This document shows positions 25,432 through 33,372 of a stretch of DNA of 36,449 bases, piece by piece. The number at the start of each line of letters is the position of its first letter. Within the stretch, counting starts at the first letter, position 1. Location: assembly GCF_902506575.1 (NCBI RefSeq), contig NZ_LR732544.1:3582405-3618853 (forward strand), written 5' to 3'. The notes beneath the pieces were generated by a model. The model did not search any database, was not told the DNA's origin, and was given only the letters and a program-made list of their open reading frames with translations. Made by a program: the position numbers and the translations under genes. This stretch comes from Streptomyces mexicanus (GTDB lineage: Bacteria; Actinomycetota; Actinomycetes; Streptomycetales; Streptomycetaceae).

Positions 25432-25437
25432 AGAGTA
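25432..25437 (-). promoter_or_regulatory. -10 box of cysS (leaderless)
   Basis: TACTCT on the minus strand ends 6 bp before the GTG at 25425. The same hexamer-to-start spacing occurs at the nucleotidyltransferase and VOC genes. Confidence 0.45.
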
Positions 25438-25510
25438 GTGGGCCGAGGACAGTGCCTCGCGCCCCTTCCCCTCTGTCGCGGAGTGTTGGCGCCCTCGTCG
25501 CCGGGACGGC

Positions 25511-25915
25511 TCACACCCCGCCGACGACCTTGCGGGGCCGGATCCGCACGATCACCCGTTCGGCGTCCTGCGCGGAGGCCGGGTTGAACTCGGCGTACTT
25601 CTTGCCCGTGTACTTCACCGACAGCTCGTCGATCAGCTCCCGGGCGCCCTCGGTGGTCATCTCCGCGCTGCCGCGGATCTCGGCGTACTCGTACGGGGAC
25701 GCCGGGTCCTGGACGACGACGCTGACCCGCGGGTCGCGGTCCAGGTTCTTCTTCTTGCGGCGGTCCACGGTCGTGGAGATCAGCAGGTCCTCACCGTCGC
25801 GCTTGACCCACACCGGGGACACCTGGGGGCTGCCGTCGGGCTGGACCGTGGCGACGGTGACGAAGACGGGAGTGTCGAGGAGGTTCTTGAGACGGTCGGA
25901 CAGTACGGCGGACAT
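25511..25915 (-). CDS. PPOX-class (FMN or F420-dependent) oxidoreductase
   Basis: A 134-residue split-barrel flavin-type protein: LLDTPVFVTVATVQPDGSPQVSPVWVKRDGE and RRKKKNLDRDPRVSVVVQDP are the conserved strands and the basic cofactor-phosphate patch of the pyridoxamine-phosphate-oxidase-like superfamily. Many actinobacterial members use F420; which cofactor is used here cannot be told from sequence. The ATG at 25915 has GGAGGG ideally placed, so the longer open frame is rejected. It sits between cysS and ispF on the same strand and is probably expressed alone. Confidence 0.85.
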   Translation of the reverse strand: MSAVLSDRLKNLLDTPVFVTVATVQPDGSPQVSPVWVKRDGEDLLISTTVDRRKKKNLDRDPRVSVVVQDPASPYEYAEIRGSAEMTTEGARELIDELSVKYTGKKYAEFNPASAQDAERVIVRIRPRKVVGGV

Positions 25916-25970
25916 GGGCACCCTCCGGTCCTCGGTCAGCTGGTGACTGTGCGGGTACCCTCGCACGCTC

Positions 25971-26522
25971 TCAGCTCACGCGCACCACGAGCGCGGTGGC
26001 CACCGCCATCAGGCCCTCGCCCCGGCCGGGGAAGCCGAGCCCGTCGGTCGTGGCGCCGGAGACGGACACCGGCGCGCCGGCCGCCTCGGACAGGATCTTC
26101 TGCGCCTCCTCGCGCCGCTTGCCGATCTTCGGCCGGGGGCCGACGACCTGCACGGCGACGTTGCCGATGCGGAAGCCGGCCGCGCGCACGATCCGGGCCG
26201 CCTCCGTCAGCAGCGTCACCCCGGAGGCGCCGGACCACTCGGGGCGCCCGGTGCCGAAGTGCTGCCCGAGGTCGCCGAGCCCGGCGGCGGAGAACAGCGC
26301 GTTGCACGCGGCGTGCGCGACGACGTCGGCATCGGAGTGCCCGGCCAGACCCGGCCCCTCGCCCTCCCACTTCAGGCCCGCGCACCACAGCTCGCGGCCG
26401 TCCTCGAAGGCGTGGATGTCGGTGCCGATGCCGACCTGGGGCAGCGGCGGGTCCTGGGCGGGCCGCTGTGCGGGGTGCGCGGGCTGCTGCCCGGTCGGTG
26501 CGGGCTGCTGCTCAGAAGCCAT
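25971..26522 (-). CDS. ispF: 2-C-methyl-D-erythritol 2,4-cyclodiphosphate synthase
   Basis: A 183-residue MEP-pathway enzyme that cyclises CDP-methylerythritol 2-phosphate, a step towards isoprenoids. Zinc ligands appear as GTDIHAF (Asp, His) and GHSDADV (His); VVGPRPKIG and the C-terminal [16 protein letters not shown] are conserved. An extra Gln/Pro-rich N-terminal segment of about 28 residues precedes VGIGTDIH and is probably disordered. The start overlaps the ispD stop by 11 bp, so the two are translationally coupled. Confidence 0.95.
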   Translation of the reverse strand: MASEQQPAPTGQQPAHPAQRPAQDPPLPQVGIGTDIHAFEDGRELWCAGLKWEGEGPGLAGHSDADVVAHAACNALFSAAGLGDLGQHFGTGRPEWSGASGVTLLTEAARIVRAAGFRIGNVAVQVVGPRPKIGKRREEAQKILSEAAGAPVSVSGATTDGLGFPGRGEGLMAVATALVVRVS

Positions 26523-27276
26523 CGGTGAGCCTCCGCCGGGCCAGGACCGCCTCCGCGAGGACCAGGTCGAGCGGGCGGGTGACCTTGAACGCCTCCTCGT
26601 GCCCGGGGACGGCCACGACCCGCTCGCCGAGCTGCTCGACCATGCTCGCGTCGTCGGTGACGTTGTCGGTGACCGTCTCGTGCGCGCGCACCAGCGTGGC
26701 GCGGTCGAAGCCCTGCGGGGTCTGCACCGCCCGCAGCAGCGAGCGGTCCGGGGTGGCGACGACCGGCTCGGGCTCGCCCGGGGCCGCGACCGGCTCGACC
26801 TGCTTGACGGTGTCGGCCAGCGGCAGCACCGGGACGACGGCGGGCGCGCCCTCCCGTACGGCCTCGATGACCGCGTCCACGGTGTCCACGGGGACCAGCG
26901 GGCGGGCCGCGTCGTGCACGAGGACGATGTCGTGGCCGGGCGGCAGGGCGTCCAGACCGAGCTTGACCGATTCCTGGCGGGAGGCGCCGCCGGGCACGAC
27001 CAGGATGTCCGTCCGCTCGGGCAGCGCGTGCGCGTCGAGGAGCGACTTGACCTCGGCGGCGCCGTCGGGCGGCGCGACCACCACCACCAGCGAGACGGCG
27101 CGGGAGGCGGCCATCGCGCGGACGGCGTGGATGAGCATGGGAGTGCCGCCGAGCGTGCGCAGCGCCTTGGGGGCGCCCGGACCGAGGCGTACGCCCCGGC
27201 CGGCGGCCGGGATCACGGCGGCGACGGGGGTGCCGCGCCGGGCACCCGTGGGTGAGGGACGCGAATCGTCAGACAT
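26512..27276 (-). CDS. ispD: 2-C-methyl-D-erythritol 4-phosphate cytidylyltransferase
   Basis: A 254-residue MEP-pathway enzyme that joins methylerythritol phosphate to CMP. The nucleotide-binding loop is [18 protein letters not shown]; later motifs are [20 protein letters not shown] and RAVQTPQGF. The C-terminus [18 protein letters not shown]...NIK-equivalent VTRPLDL is typical. CAGGAA precedes the ATG. Its 3' end overlaps ispF. The pair lies downstream of carD on the same strand, as in other Streptomyces. Confidence 0.94.
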   Translation of the reverse strand: MSDDSRPSPTGARRGTPVAAVIPAAGRGVRLGPGAPKALRTLGGTPMLIHAVRAMAASRAVSLVVVVAPPDGAAEVKSLLDAHALPERTDILVVPGGASRQESVKLGLDALPPGHDIVLVHDAARPLVPVDTVDAVIEAVREGAPAVVPVLPLADTVKQVEPVAAPGEPEPVVATPDRSLLRAVQTPQGFDRATLVRAHETVTDNVTDDASMVEQLGERVVAVPGHEEAFKVTRPLDLVLAEAVLARRRLTDGF

Positions 27277-27586
27277 CGGTTCCTGTCAGGTTTGTGAGCG
27301 GGCCCGGCCTGGGTATGGCCAGACCGTGCCGGGCGTGACGCCTTGACCGGACCCTTCCGTGACCCCGGTCGAGCCGACTGCCCGGGCCCGGCACACAGTA
27401 TCGGGGGACCGGTTCCACTTGTTCCCCGTCGTACCGGCAACCGCGGGTTCGGCGCCCTGCGCCCGGACCGGCGGGTACGCACATGCCGCAGCGCCCGGCG
27501 ACGTCGATCGCGTCATCGGGCACCGCGGCATCGTGCTGTGCTGAAAGAAGGAACTGAGGCGGATGGCGTGTGTCGCCCGCGTCAGG
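27277..27586. other. Spacer between carD and ispD
   Basis: No gene is supported in these 310 bp; all frames are low-quality. The region must hold the ispD-ispF promoter on the minus strand. The best candidate is a GATACTGT stretch (near 27396-27403 on that strand), without an obvious -35. Confidence 0.4.
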
Positions 27587-28069
27587 TCAGGAGGCGAGCA
27601 CCTCGTCGAGCAGGGCCTCGGCCTTGTCCTCGTTCGTGTTCTCCGCGAGCGCCAGCTCGCTCACCAGGATCTGGCGGGCCTTGGCGAGCATGCGCTTCTC
27701 ACCGGCGGAGAGTCCGCGCTCGCGCTCGCGACGCCACAGGTCACGCACGACTTCCGCGACCTTGATGACATCGCCCGAGGCGAGCTTCTCCAGGTTTGCC
27801 TTGTAACGACGCGACCAGTTCGTGGGCTCCTCGGCGTACGGAGCGCGCAGCACCTCGAAGACCCGGTCCAGCCCGTCCTGTCCGACCACATCACGCACGC
27901 CGACGAACTCCGCATTGTCCGCTGGCACACGTACCGTCAGGTCACCCTGGGCGACCTTCAGCACCAAGTAGGTCTTGTCCACGCCTTTGATCTGGCGAGT
28001 TTCGATGGCCTCGATCAGCGCGGCCCCGTGATGGGGATAGACCACGGTGTCGCCAACCTTGAACGTCAT
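27587..28069 (-). CDS. carD: CarD-family RNA polymerase-binding regulator
   Basis: A 160-residue protein. The N-terminal Tudor-like RNA-polymerase-interacting domain reads [21 protein letters not shown] and [17 protein letters not shown]; the C-terminal helical DNA-binding part includes [13 protein letters not shown] and [16 protein letters not shown]. CarD stabilises open promoter complexes and is essential in mycobacteria. The ATG has GGAAGGGG upstream. It is the first gene before ispD-ispF. Confidence 0.95.
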   Translation of the reverse strand: MTFKVGDTVVYPHHGAALIEAIETRQIKGVDKTYLVLKVAQGDLTVRVPADNAEFVGVRDVVGQDGLDRVFEVLRAPYAEEPTNWSRRYKANLEKLASGDVIKVAEVVRDLWRRERERGLSAGEKRMLAKARQILVSELALAENTNEDKAEALLDEVLAS

Positions 28070-28450
28070 GTGACAGGTACCCCTTCCGTGGCTATCCAGG
28101 GTAACACGGATACGGCGTCTTCTGAATGGCGTTTTCGCAGGTCAGGGCATATCTCGGGGCTTGACAACAGCGACAGGGACGTGCTTCGCAAGCGCCGCGG
28201 GACCCCGAGGGGGCCGGGTATTCGCAGGTCGGAGGGGTTCTTCACACGGGGTGAAACGCGTACGTTACACACCTCCGGCCGCCCGTCCAAACGGAGGAAT
28301 GTCCCGTTTTGTCCGGCTCCAAGCGCTCGACTTCCGCTACTCCGTTCGGTGGCCGTGCGCCGGATCCCGGACGAATCCGAAATTGATCACGGTCGCGGCA
28401 AGGACGGTCGGCTCGGGCACTCGGTGATCAATTCCGGCACTCGCCGCACA

Positions 28451-28538
28451 TTCCTTCCGAGCGCCTTCCGGGTTCCTTCCGGGCGCCTTCCTGCTTCCTT
28501 CCTGCTTCCTTCCGGGTTCCTTCGCGGGGCCTTCCGAG
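28451..28538. repeat. Eight tandem 11-bp repeats, consensus TTCCTTCCGGG
   Basis: Eight head-to-tail 11-bp units run without gaps: starts at 28451, 28462, 28473, 28484, 28495, 28506, 28517 and 28528. Two units are exactly TTCCTTCCGGG, and the others differ by one to four bases. The strand is pyrimidine-rich in every unit. An 11-bp period is about one helical turn, so proteins bound to each unit would lie on one face. It lies about 300 bp upstream of the lipoprotein gene and 380 bp upstream of carD. Confidence 0.85.
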
Positions 28539-28779
28539 AAATACCCAAGGGCGGATGAGAGGGCAGAGCGCGGGCGAACGAGGACGGCCCGCGTATGGCG
28601 GAGGACGCTTATGTGAATGGCGGACGACGGCACGGCAATCGGTGAAGCCGCGCGGGCGGGGAACGCGCTCCCCGGCGGCCCCGCGGAAGCGCTCAGCGGA
28701 GGCCCCGGGACGTACAGAGGCGGGTCGGGTGCGATGGCCCTGGAAGGGCTCGGTACCCTAAGGCCGCTGACAGACACTT

Positions 28780-28805
28780 AGGGCGGCTTTATGAGGAGCC
28801 GCCCT
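28780..28805 (+). promoter_or_regulatory. Leader hairpin before the lipoprotein gene
   Basis: AGGGCGGCT and AGCCGCCCT form a 9-bp stem with an 8-nt loop, 33 bp before the GTG. With the TACCCT box upstream (28755-28760), it would lie in the 5' untranslated leader. It could be a leader structure or a terminator of upstream transcription. Confidence 0.5.
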
Positions 28806-28837
28806 GCACCGCCCACGTTCAAGGAGTTGCCGCCGCC

Positions 28838-29533
28838 GTGAGCAGCAGCCTTCGACGCGGCGCCCTTGCCGCCGCCGCCATCGCGTTCTCGATCGCCTCG
28901 CTCGCCGCGTGCGGCGCCGGCAACGACGCCCAGACGCTTCAGGTCAAGCCGGACAACGCGGCCGTCACCGTCGGCGACATCAAGGTCCAGAACGCGATGA
29001 TCATCACCCAGCCGGGCACCCAGACCAAGGGCCCGGCGGTCGTCGCGGTGACCCTCTTCAACAACGGCAACAGCGACCAGACGCTGGACGCCGTCCGCGT
29101 CGACGGCGACGGCAGCGCCCAGCTGACCCCCGCCTCCGGCAAGGGCAAGGTGACGATCCCGGCCCACGGCTCGCTGATCCTCGGTGGCAAGGGCAACGCC
29201 TCCGCCGCCCTGCCCGACCCGGGCGCCTCCGTGCAGAACGGCAACGCCCAGAAGATCACGTTCACCTTCAGCAAGGCCGGTGACGTGAGCCTGCGCGCCT
29301 ACGTCGTCCCGGCCCAGAGCTACTTCGACAAGTGGGGCCCGACCAAGGCCCCGGCGGCGGTGCCGGGGCCCACGGGCTCCCCGGCCGCGTCGGCCTCCGC
29401 CTCCTCCGGTGGGTCCGGCAAGCCGGACGCCTCGACGTCCCCGTCCCAGTCGGCGTCGGGCTCCGCCTCCGAGTCGGCCGGCGCCACGGCGTCCCCGAGC
29501 GACTCCGCCTCCCAGTCGGCGGCGGGCCACTGA
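28838..29533 (+). CDS. Secreted lipoprotein, DUF461/copper-chaperone-like fold
   Basis: A 231-residue lipoprotein. The signal peptide ends in a lipobox SLAAC, with Cys25 as the lipidation site. Residues about 35-170 form a beta-rich domain (VTVGDIKVQNAMIITQP...AVTLFNNGNSDQTLDAV...VTIPAHGSLIL) resembling DUF461 or the PCuAC-type fold, but no His/Met copper motif is obvious. The last 60 residues are a Ser/Ala/Gly-rich tail. AAGGAG lies 11 bp before the GTG. It is transcribed towards phoP and ends in a strong terminator. Function unknown. Confidence 0.85.
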   Translation: MSSSLRRGALAAAAIAFSIASLAACGAGNDAQTLQVKPDNAAVTVGDIKVQNAMIITQPGTQTKGPAVVAVTLFNNGNSDQTLDAVRVDGDGSAQLTPASGKGKVTIPAHGSLILGGKGNASAALPDPGASVQNGNAQKITFTFSKAGDVSLRAYVVPAQSYFDKWGPTKAPAAVPGPTGSPAASASASSGGSGKPDASTSPSQSASGSASESAGATASPSDSASQSAAGH

Positions 29534-29559
29534 CCGACCGCCCCGCCTGAGCGCACGCG

Positions 29560-29592
29560 AGGGCGGCACCCTCACCGAGAGGGTGCCGCCCT
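29560..29592 (+). terminator. Terminator after the lipoprotein gene
   Basis: A 14-bp perfect stem (29560-29573 with 29579-29592) with an ACCGA loop lies 27 bp after the stop, between convergent genes. Confidence 0.85.
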
Positions 29593-29683
29593 TCGCCGTG
29601 CCCGGCCGAGCCACGGCCTACGGCTCATGACTCATGGCTATGGCTATGGCTCATGGCTCGTGGCCCAAGGCTTACGGCCTACG

Positions 29684-29739
29684 GACCACGGCCCGCTGAC
29701 CACGGCCCGCTGACCAGGGCCTCCTGACCGCGGCCTACG
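29684..29739. repeat. Four degenerate 14-bp direct repeats at the 3' end of phoP
   Basis: GACCACGGCCCGCT occurs twice in tandem (29684, 29698), followed by GACCAGGGCCTCCT and GACCGCGGCCTACG. The last unit overlaps the phoP stop. Just before, 29620-29680 is made of degenerate ATGGCT/GGCTC repeats. Confidence 0.6.
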
Positions 29740-30415
29740 GCTCGAACTTGTAGCCGAGTCCGCGCACCGTCACCAGGTAGCGCGGCGCCCCCGGGTCCGG
29801 TTCGATCTTGGCGCGCAGGCGCTTGACGTGGACGTCGAGCGTCTTGGTGTCGCCCACGTAGTCGGCGCCCCAGACGCGGTCGATGAGCTGCATGCGGGTC
29901 AGCACGCGGCCGGCGTTGCGCAGCAGCATCTCCAGCAGGTCGAACTCCTTCAGCGGCAGGTCGACCTTGGCGCCGGAGACGGTGACCACGTGCCGGTCGA
30001 CGTCCATGCGGACCGGACCGGCCTCCAGGGCCGCCGGTGCGGCCTCCTCCGGCTCACCGCGGCGGCGCAGCACCGCGCGGATACGGGCGACCAGTTCACG
30101 GGAGGAGAACGGCTTGGTGACGTAGTCGTCGGCCCCTATCTCCAGGCCGACCACCTTGTCGATCTCGCTGTCCTTCGCGGTCACCATGATCACGGGGACG
30201 TTGGAGCGGCCGCGCAGCTGGCGGCACACCTCCGTGCCGGGCAGCCCCGGCAGCATCAGGTCGAGGAGGACGAGGTCGGCGCCGTTGCGCTCGAACTCGT
30301 CGAGTCCGTCGGGGCCGGTGGCCGCCACGGCGACCTCGAAGCCCTCCTTGCGGAGCATGTACGACAGTGCGTCGGAGAAGGACTCCTCGTCCTCGACGAC
30401 GAGCACTCGGGTCAC
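29735..30415 (-). CDS. phoP: PhoP response regulator (phosphate control)
   Basis: A 226-residue OmpR-class regulator. The receiver domain has the acidic pair in VLVVEDEE, phospho-acceptor Asp52 (LLDLMLPG), and the conserved Lys in VTKPF. The C-terminal winged helix includes LPLKEFDLLEMLLRNAGRVLTRMQLIDRVWG and VHVKRLRAKIEPDP...VRGLGYKFEP. It controls phosphate starvation genes and antibiotic production in Streptomyces. GTG start with an ideal GGAGG 7 bp upstream. The ribosome binding site and first codons lie inside a perfect 87-bp-arm palindrome (30391-30578), so they would be base-paired in a phoR-phoP transcript. The reading frame is also open upstream into phoR. Confidence 0.95.
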   Translation of the reverse strand: MTRVLVVEDEESFSDALSYMLRKEGFEVAVAATGPDGLDEFERNGADLVLLDLMLPGLPGTEVCRQLRGRSNVPVIMVTAKDSEIDKVVGLEIGADDYVTKPFSSRELVARIRAVLRRRGEPEEAAPAALEAGPVRMDVDRHVVTVSGAKVDLPLKEFDLLEMLLRNAGRVLTRMQLIDRVWGADYVGDTKTLDVHVKRLRAKIEPDPGAPRYLVTVRGLGYKFEP

Positions 30416-31852
30416 GGAAGGACCTCCGGGGCGGTAAGCGGTTCGTACGGTGATGAGGTGGATGGCCGGGACGTGGGGGATCCCGGGGATGCCCACGTCC
30501 CGGCCATCCACCTCATCACCGTACGAACCGCTTACCGCCCCGGAGGTCCTTCCGTGACCCGAGTGCTCGTCGTCGAGGGCGGGATGCTGATGCGCGCGGT
30601 CGTCGGTGCGGTCATCGGCCCGGTCGCCGGCCGGGTCCGCGGCGCGCTCTGTGTCCGGGGCCGCGGCGCGGTCCTCGGCGTCGCGGGCGGAGGCTTCGCG
30701 GGCCGCGGCGGCCTCCGGCAGCCGCAGGGTGAAGGTGGAGCCCTGTCCCTCGGCGCTCCACACCGTGACCTCCCCGCCGTGCGAGGCGACCACGTGCTTG
30801 ACGATCGCCAGCCCCAGACCGGTGCCGCCGGTGGCGCGGGAGCGGGCCGGATCGACGCGGTAGAAGCGCTCGAAGATGCGCTCCTTGTCCTTGTCGGAGA
30901 TGCCGATGCCCTGGTCGGTGACGGCGATCTCGATGAGGTCCCCGCCGGGCGCGGACACCCGCCGGGCGGCGATGCCGACGCGGGTGCGGGCCGGGGAGTA
31001 GTTGACCGCGTTCTCCACGAGGTTGCCCAGGGCGGCGGCGAGCTGGCCGCGGTTGCCCCAGACGGCCAGGTCCGCGGTGCCTCCGGTGGCCATGGTGATC
31101 TGCTTGGTGGAGGCCTGGTGGCGGCAGCGGTCGATGGCCTCGGCGACCAGTTCGTCCACCCGGACGGGTTCGGCGTCCTCCAGCGGGTCGTCGTTCTGCA
31201 CCCGCGACAGGTCGATCAGCTCCTGCACCAGGTTGGTGAGCCGGGTCGCCTCCACTTGCATACGGCCGGCGAAGCGCTGCACGGCCTCCGGGTCGTCCGA
31301 GGCGTCCATGACGGCCTCCGACAACAGGGACAGCGCGCCGACGGGCGTCTTCAGCTCGTGGCTCACATTGGCGACGAAGTCGCGTCTGACGGCCTCGATC
31401 CGCCGGGCCTCGGTGAGGTCCTCCACCAGCAGCAGCACCAGGCGCGAGCCCAGCGGTGCGACCCGGGCGGAGACGGCGAGGGCCTCGCCGCGCCCGGTGC
31501 CGCGCCGCGGCAGGTCCAGCTCGACCTGCCGTATCTCCCCGTCCCGCCGCGTGTCCCGGGCCATCTGCAGCATGGGCTCGACGGCGAGCCTGCCGCCGCG
31601 GACCAGCCCGAGGGCGTAGGCGGCGGAACTGGCCTTGACCACGGCGTCCGCCTCGTCGAGGACGACCGCCGAGGAGCGCAGCACCGACAGGACGGTGTCC
31701 ACGCCGGGCGGGAGCACCGGGTCGGTGTGCAGGGAGGTGCGCGTGGGACGCTTCTGCTCGCGCTCGCTGAAGCGGAGCGCCAGCATGGCGATGACGCCGG
31801 TGAGCACTCCGGCGATCGCAGCCGCTGCGGCGACCGCCGCGTTCACGTCCAT
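29735..31852 (-). CDS. phoR: PhoR sensor histidine kinase, frame continuous with PhoP
   Basis: The frame starting at 31852 encodes PhoR: one N-terminal membrane helix (about 5-27), a PAS-like region (about 60-145), the phospho-acceptor His165 in SHELKTP, and the ATPase boxes NLVENAVNYS, DQGIGIS and GTGLGLA. Kinase similarity ends near residue 382 and a charged tail follows. At residue about 425, close to where PhoR should stop, the palindrome at 30391-30578 begins. It contains no stop in this frame, so the frame runs through 55 unrelated residues into PhoP, giving 705 residues. PhoR and PhoP are separate proteins in related species, so the fusion is either an assembly artefact or a real rearrangement. 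GGGGG lies before the ATG. Confidence 0.8.
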   Translation of the reverse strand: MDVNAAVAAAAAIAGVLTGVIAMLALRFSEREQKRPTRTSLHTDPVLPPGVDTVLSVLRSSAVVLDEADAVVKASSAAYALGLVRGGRLAVEPMLQMARDTRRDGEIRQVELDLPRRGTGRGEALAVSARVAPLGSRLVLLLVEDLTEARRIEAVRRDFVANVSHELKTPVGALSLLSEAVMDASDDPEAVQRFAGRMQVEATRLTNLVQELIDLSRVQNDDPLEDAEPVRVDELVAEAIDRCRHQASTKQITMATGGTADLAVWGNRGQLAAALGNLVENAVNYSPARTRVGIAARRVSAPGGDLIEIAVTDQGIGISDKDKERIFERFYRVDPARSRATGGTGLGLAIVKHVVASHGGEVTVWSAEGQGSTFTLRLPEAAAAREASARDAEDRAAAPDTERAADPAGDRADDRTDDRAHQHPALDDEHSGHGRTSGAVSGSYGDEVDGRDVGIPGIPHVPAIHLITVRTAYRPGGPSVTRVLVVEDEESFSDALSYMLRKEGFEVAVAATGPDGLDEFERNGADLVLLDLMLPGLPGTEVCRQLRGRSNVPVIMVTAKDSEIDKVVGLEIGADDYVTKPFSSRELVARIRAVLRRRGEPEEAAPAALEAGPVRMDVDRHVVTVSGAKVDLPLKEFDLLEMLLRNAGRVLTRMQLIDRVWGADYVGDTKTLDVHVKRLRAKIEPDPGAPRYLVTVRGLGYKFEP
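30391..30578. repeat. Perfect inverted repeat, 87-bp arms, 14-bp spacer
   Basis: 30391-30477 is the exact reverse complement of 30492-30578. The arms contain the first eight codons of phoP, its ribosome binding site and 62 bp of upstream sequence; the second arm is the same sequence inverted. The 14-bp spacer itself holds ATCCC-G-GGGAT. Sequence outside the arms is unrelated, so one arm is a copy. Confidence 0.95.
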
Positions 31853-31925
31853 GCCCCCAGGTTAGGCACGGGGTACGACATGCCCACAGCCGTCCGGGTG
31901 CGACCTCGAACACTCGTCGCCCAGA

Positions 31926-31958
31926 GTTCACCTTGGGGCCAGGAACGGTTCACTCGTG
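31926..31958. promoter_or_regulatory. PHO box between phoR and phoU
   Basis: GTTCACC at 31926 and GTTCACT at 31948 are 22 bp apart, exactly two 11-bp units, with a weaker unit between. This is the direct-repeat layout described for Streptomyces PhoP operators, and it lies in the divergent phoR/phoU spacer where PhoP is known to bind in S. coelicolor and S. lividans. Confidence 0.8.
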
Positions 31959-32078
31959 GTGGCGGAAACCGACGCGTAAGGGCCCGACCGTGGGAGCGTG
32001 GGGGTCACTGCCACCGCCCCGACGAGACGCGGGGCCGGTGCGGCCCCGAGGACGACGACCCACGAGAGGGAACCGAAG

Positions 32079-32768
32079 ATGCGGGACGCGTACCACGAGG
32101 AACTGGACTCGATCGGCGACGGTCTGGTGGAGATGGCCCGGCTGGTCGGGTCGGCGATCGGGCGCGCCACGACCGCCATCCTCGACGCCGACCTGAAGCT
32201 GGCCGAGAGCGTGATCGAGGCCGACCAGAAGGTCGACGAGTTGCAGCACGACCTGGAGGCCCGGGCGATAGCGCTGCTGGCCCGCCAGCAGCCGGTGGCG
32301 ACGGACCTGCGCATCGTCGTGACGTCACTGCGCATGTCCGCCGACCTGGAGCGCTCCGGCGACCTCGCCCAGCACGTGGCCAAGCTCGCCCGCCTGCGCT
32401 TCCCCCAGCGCGCGGTCCCGCACGACCTGCACGCCACCATCCTGGAGATGGGCCAGCTCGCCCAGCGCCTGATGGCCAAGGCGGCCGAGGTGATCGTGAC
32501 CAAGGACGTCGATCTGGCGCTGCAGCTGGAGCAGGACGACGACGAGATGGACCTGCTGCACCGCACCCTGTTCCAGCACCTGATCGACGACCGCTGGAAG
32601 CACGGCATCGAGACGGCCGTGGACGTCACGCTGCTGGGCCGTTACTACGAGCGGTACGCCGACCACGCGGTGGCGGTGGCCAAGCGGGTCGTCTACCTGG
32701 TCACGGGCGAGCACGCCGACGAGATCCAGTCGGACATCCAGCCGGTGACCGGCGTCGAGGGGGCGTAG
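32079..32768 (+). CDS. phoU: PhoU phosphate-signalling regulator
   Basis: A 229-residue all-helical protein made of two PhoU repeats. The repeated metal-binding-type motifs are visible as LRMSADLERSGDLAQHVAK and GRYYERYADHAVAVAKRVVYLVTGE (E/DxxxD pattern with RxxD). PhoU links the Pst transporter to PhoR and damps the phosphate response. The ATG at 32079 has GAGAGGGAA upstream, so the longer frame from 31998 is rejected. It is divergent from phoR across the PHO box. Confidence 0.95.
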   Translation: MRDAYHEELDSIGDGLVEMARLVGSAIGRATTAILDADLKLAESVIEADQKVDELQHDLEARAIALLARQQPVATDLRIVVTSLRMSADLERSGDLAQHVAKLARLRFPQRAVPHDLHATILEMGQLAQRLMAKAAEVIVTKDVDLALQLEQDDDEMDLLHRTLFQHLIDDRWKHGIETAVDVTLLGRYYERYADHAVAVAKRVVYLVTGEHADEIQSDIQPVTGVEGA

Positions 32769-32867
32769 CCGCCCGGAGCGGGGCGCGGGTGAGCCACTGT
32801 GCGCCGTTGATGCGCCCGGCGGAACGGGCATGGAATGGGCAGAGGCATCTGCCTAGAGGAGGGACCC

Positions 32868-33023
32868 ATGGCCGAATCCCCCAGCACCACGCCCGACCCG
32901 ACGCAACACCGCGAGACCGAACAGCCCCCCGAGACCAGGAAGCTGCCGCTCCTGGCCGCCTGCGGCTGCGGCTCGGGCTGCGGCTGCGGCTGCCAGTCGG
33001 GCGGCCCGTGCCAGTGCGGCTGA
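32868..33023 (+). CDS. Small Cys-rich protein, metallothionein-like
   Basis: A 51-residue protein with AGGAGGG 4 bp before the ATG. The first 28 residues are hydrophilic (ESPSTTPDPTQHRE); the last 20 carry seven cysteines, mostly as CGC or CxC pairs (ACGCGSGCGCGCQ...PCQCG). Such spacing is what metallothioneins use to bind Cu, Zn or Cd, but no family is assigned. There is no signal peptide. Lone gene between phoU and the lamin-tail protein, followed by a terminator hairpin. Confidence 0.75.
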   Translation: MAESPSTTPDPTQHRETEQPPETRKLPLLAACGCGSGCGCGCQSGGPCQCG

Positions 33024-33372
33024 CCGACGGGCCGACCGCCCGCCGGGCCGAGAGCCCGGTCGGCTGACGGGCCGCCCCGCCGCAGGCTGTCGTACGTCGT
33101 CACCGTCACAGGGCCCCGGCACCACGCCGGGGCCCTGTGCCATGCGGGGCCGTGCCGGGCCGAGCCGTGCCGTGCCGTGCCGTGCCAGGGTCACCCCACC
33201 CCACCCGACAACCGGCACTCATGGGTCACTGAGCCACAAAGGTCACGAAACCGTCCGCAGTTGGTAACACGACGCGTGTAATGCCCGGTTTTGTCCCGAG
33301 AGCGGACAGGCTGTGCGCGTGGCGACCACCCCGGTCGCCACCCGGACCTACGCACACTCATCAGGAGAGCCT
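33024..33372. other. Intergenic region with terminator and pentanucleotide repeat
   Basis: No gene is supported in these 349 bp. They hold the terminator at 33107-33139, a run of CCGTG repeats at about 33163-33186, and the promoter region of the lamin-tail gene. AGGAGA immediately precedes the GTG at 33373. Confidence 0.5.
33107..33139 (+). terminator. Terminator after the Cys-rich gene
   Basis: A 14-bp perfect stem (33107-33120 with 33126-33139) with an ACCAC loop lies about 85 bp after the stop. Confidence 0.8.

Larger units (their letters stand above)
28070..28837. other. 768-bp divergent intergenic region with tandem repeats
   Basis: No protein-coding gene is supported. It separates carD (minus) from the lipoprotein gene (plus). 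Next to carD, 28090-28130 includes a TACCCT candidate -10 on the minus strand. Around 28260-28400 the base composition is less GC-rich. At 28451-28538 eight 11-bp repeats occur. A TACCCT box at 28755-28760 and a hairpin at 28780-28805 precede the lipoprotein gene. Confidence 0.6.

Noticed and set aside
29828..33067. 1079-codon open frame on the plus strand across phoP, phoR and phoU
   Set aside because: It is antisense to phoP/phoR and out of frame with phoU; its composition is random and it is kept open by GC-rich codon structure and the palindrome.
33163..33186. CCGTG pentanucleotide run
   Set aside because: Short simple-sequence slippage tract outside genes; no sign of a functional role.
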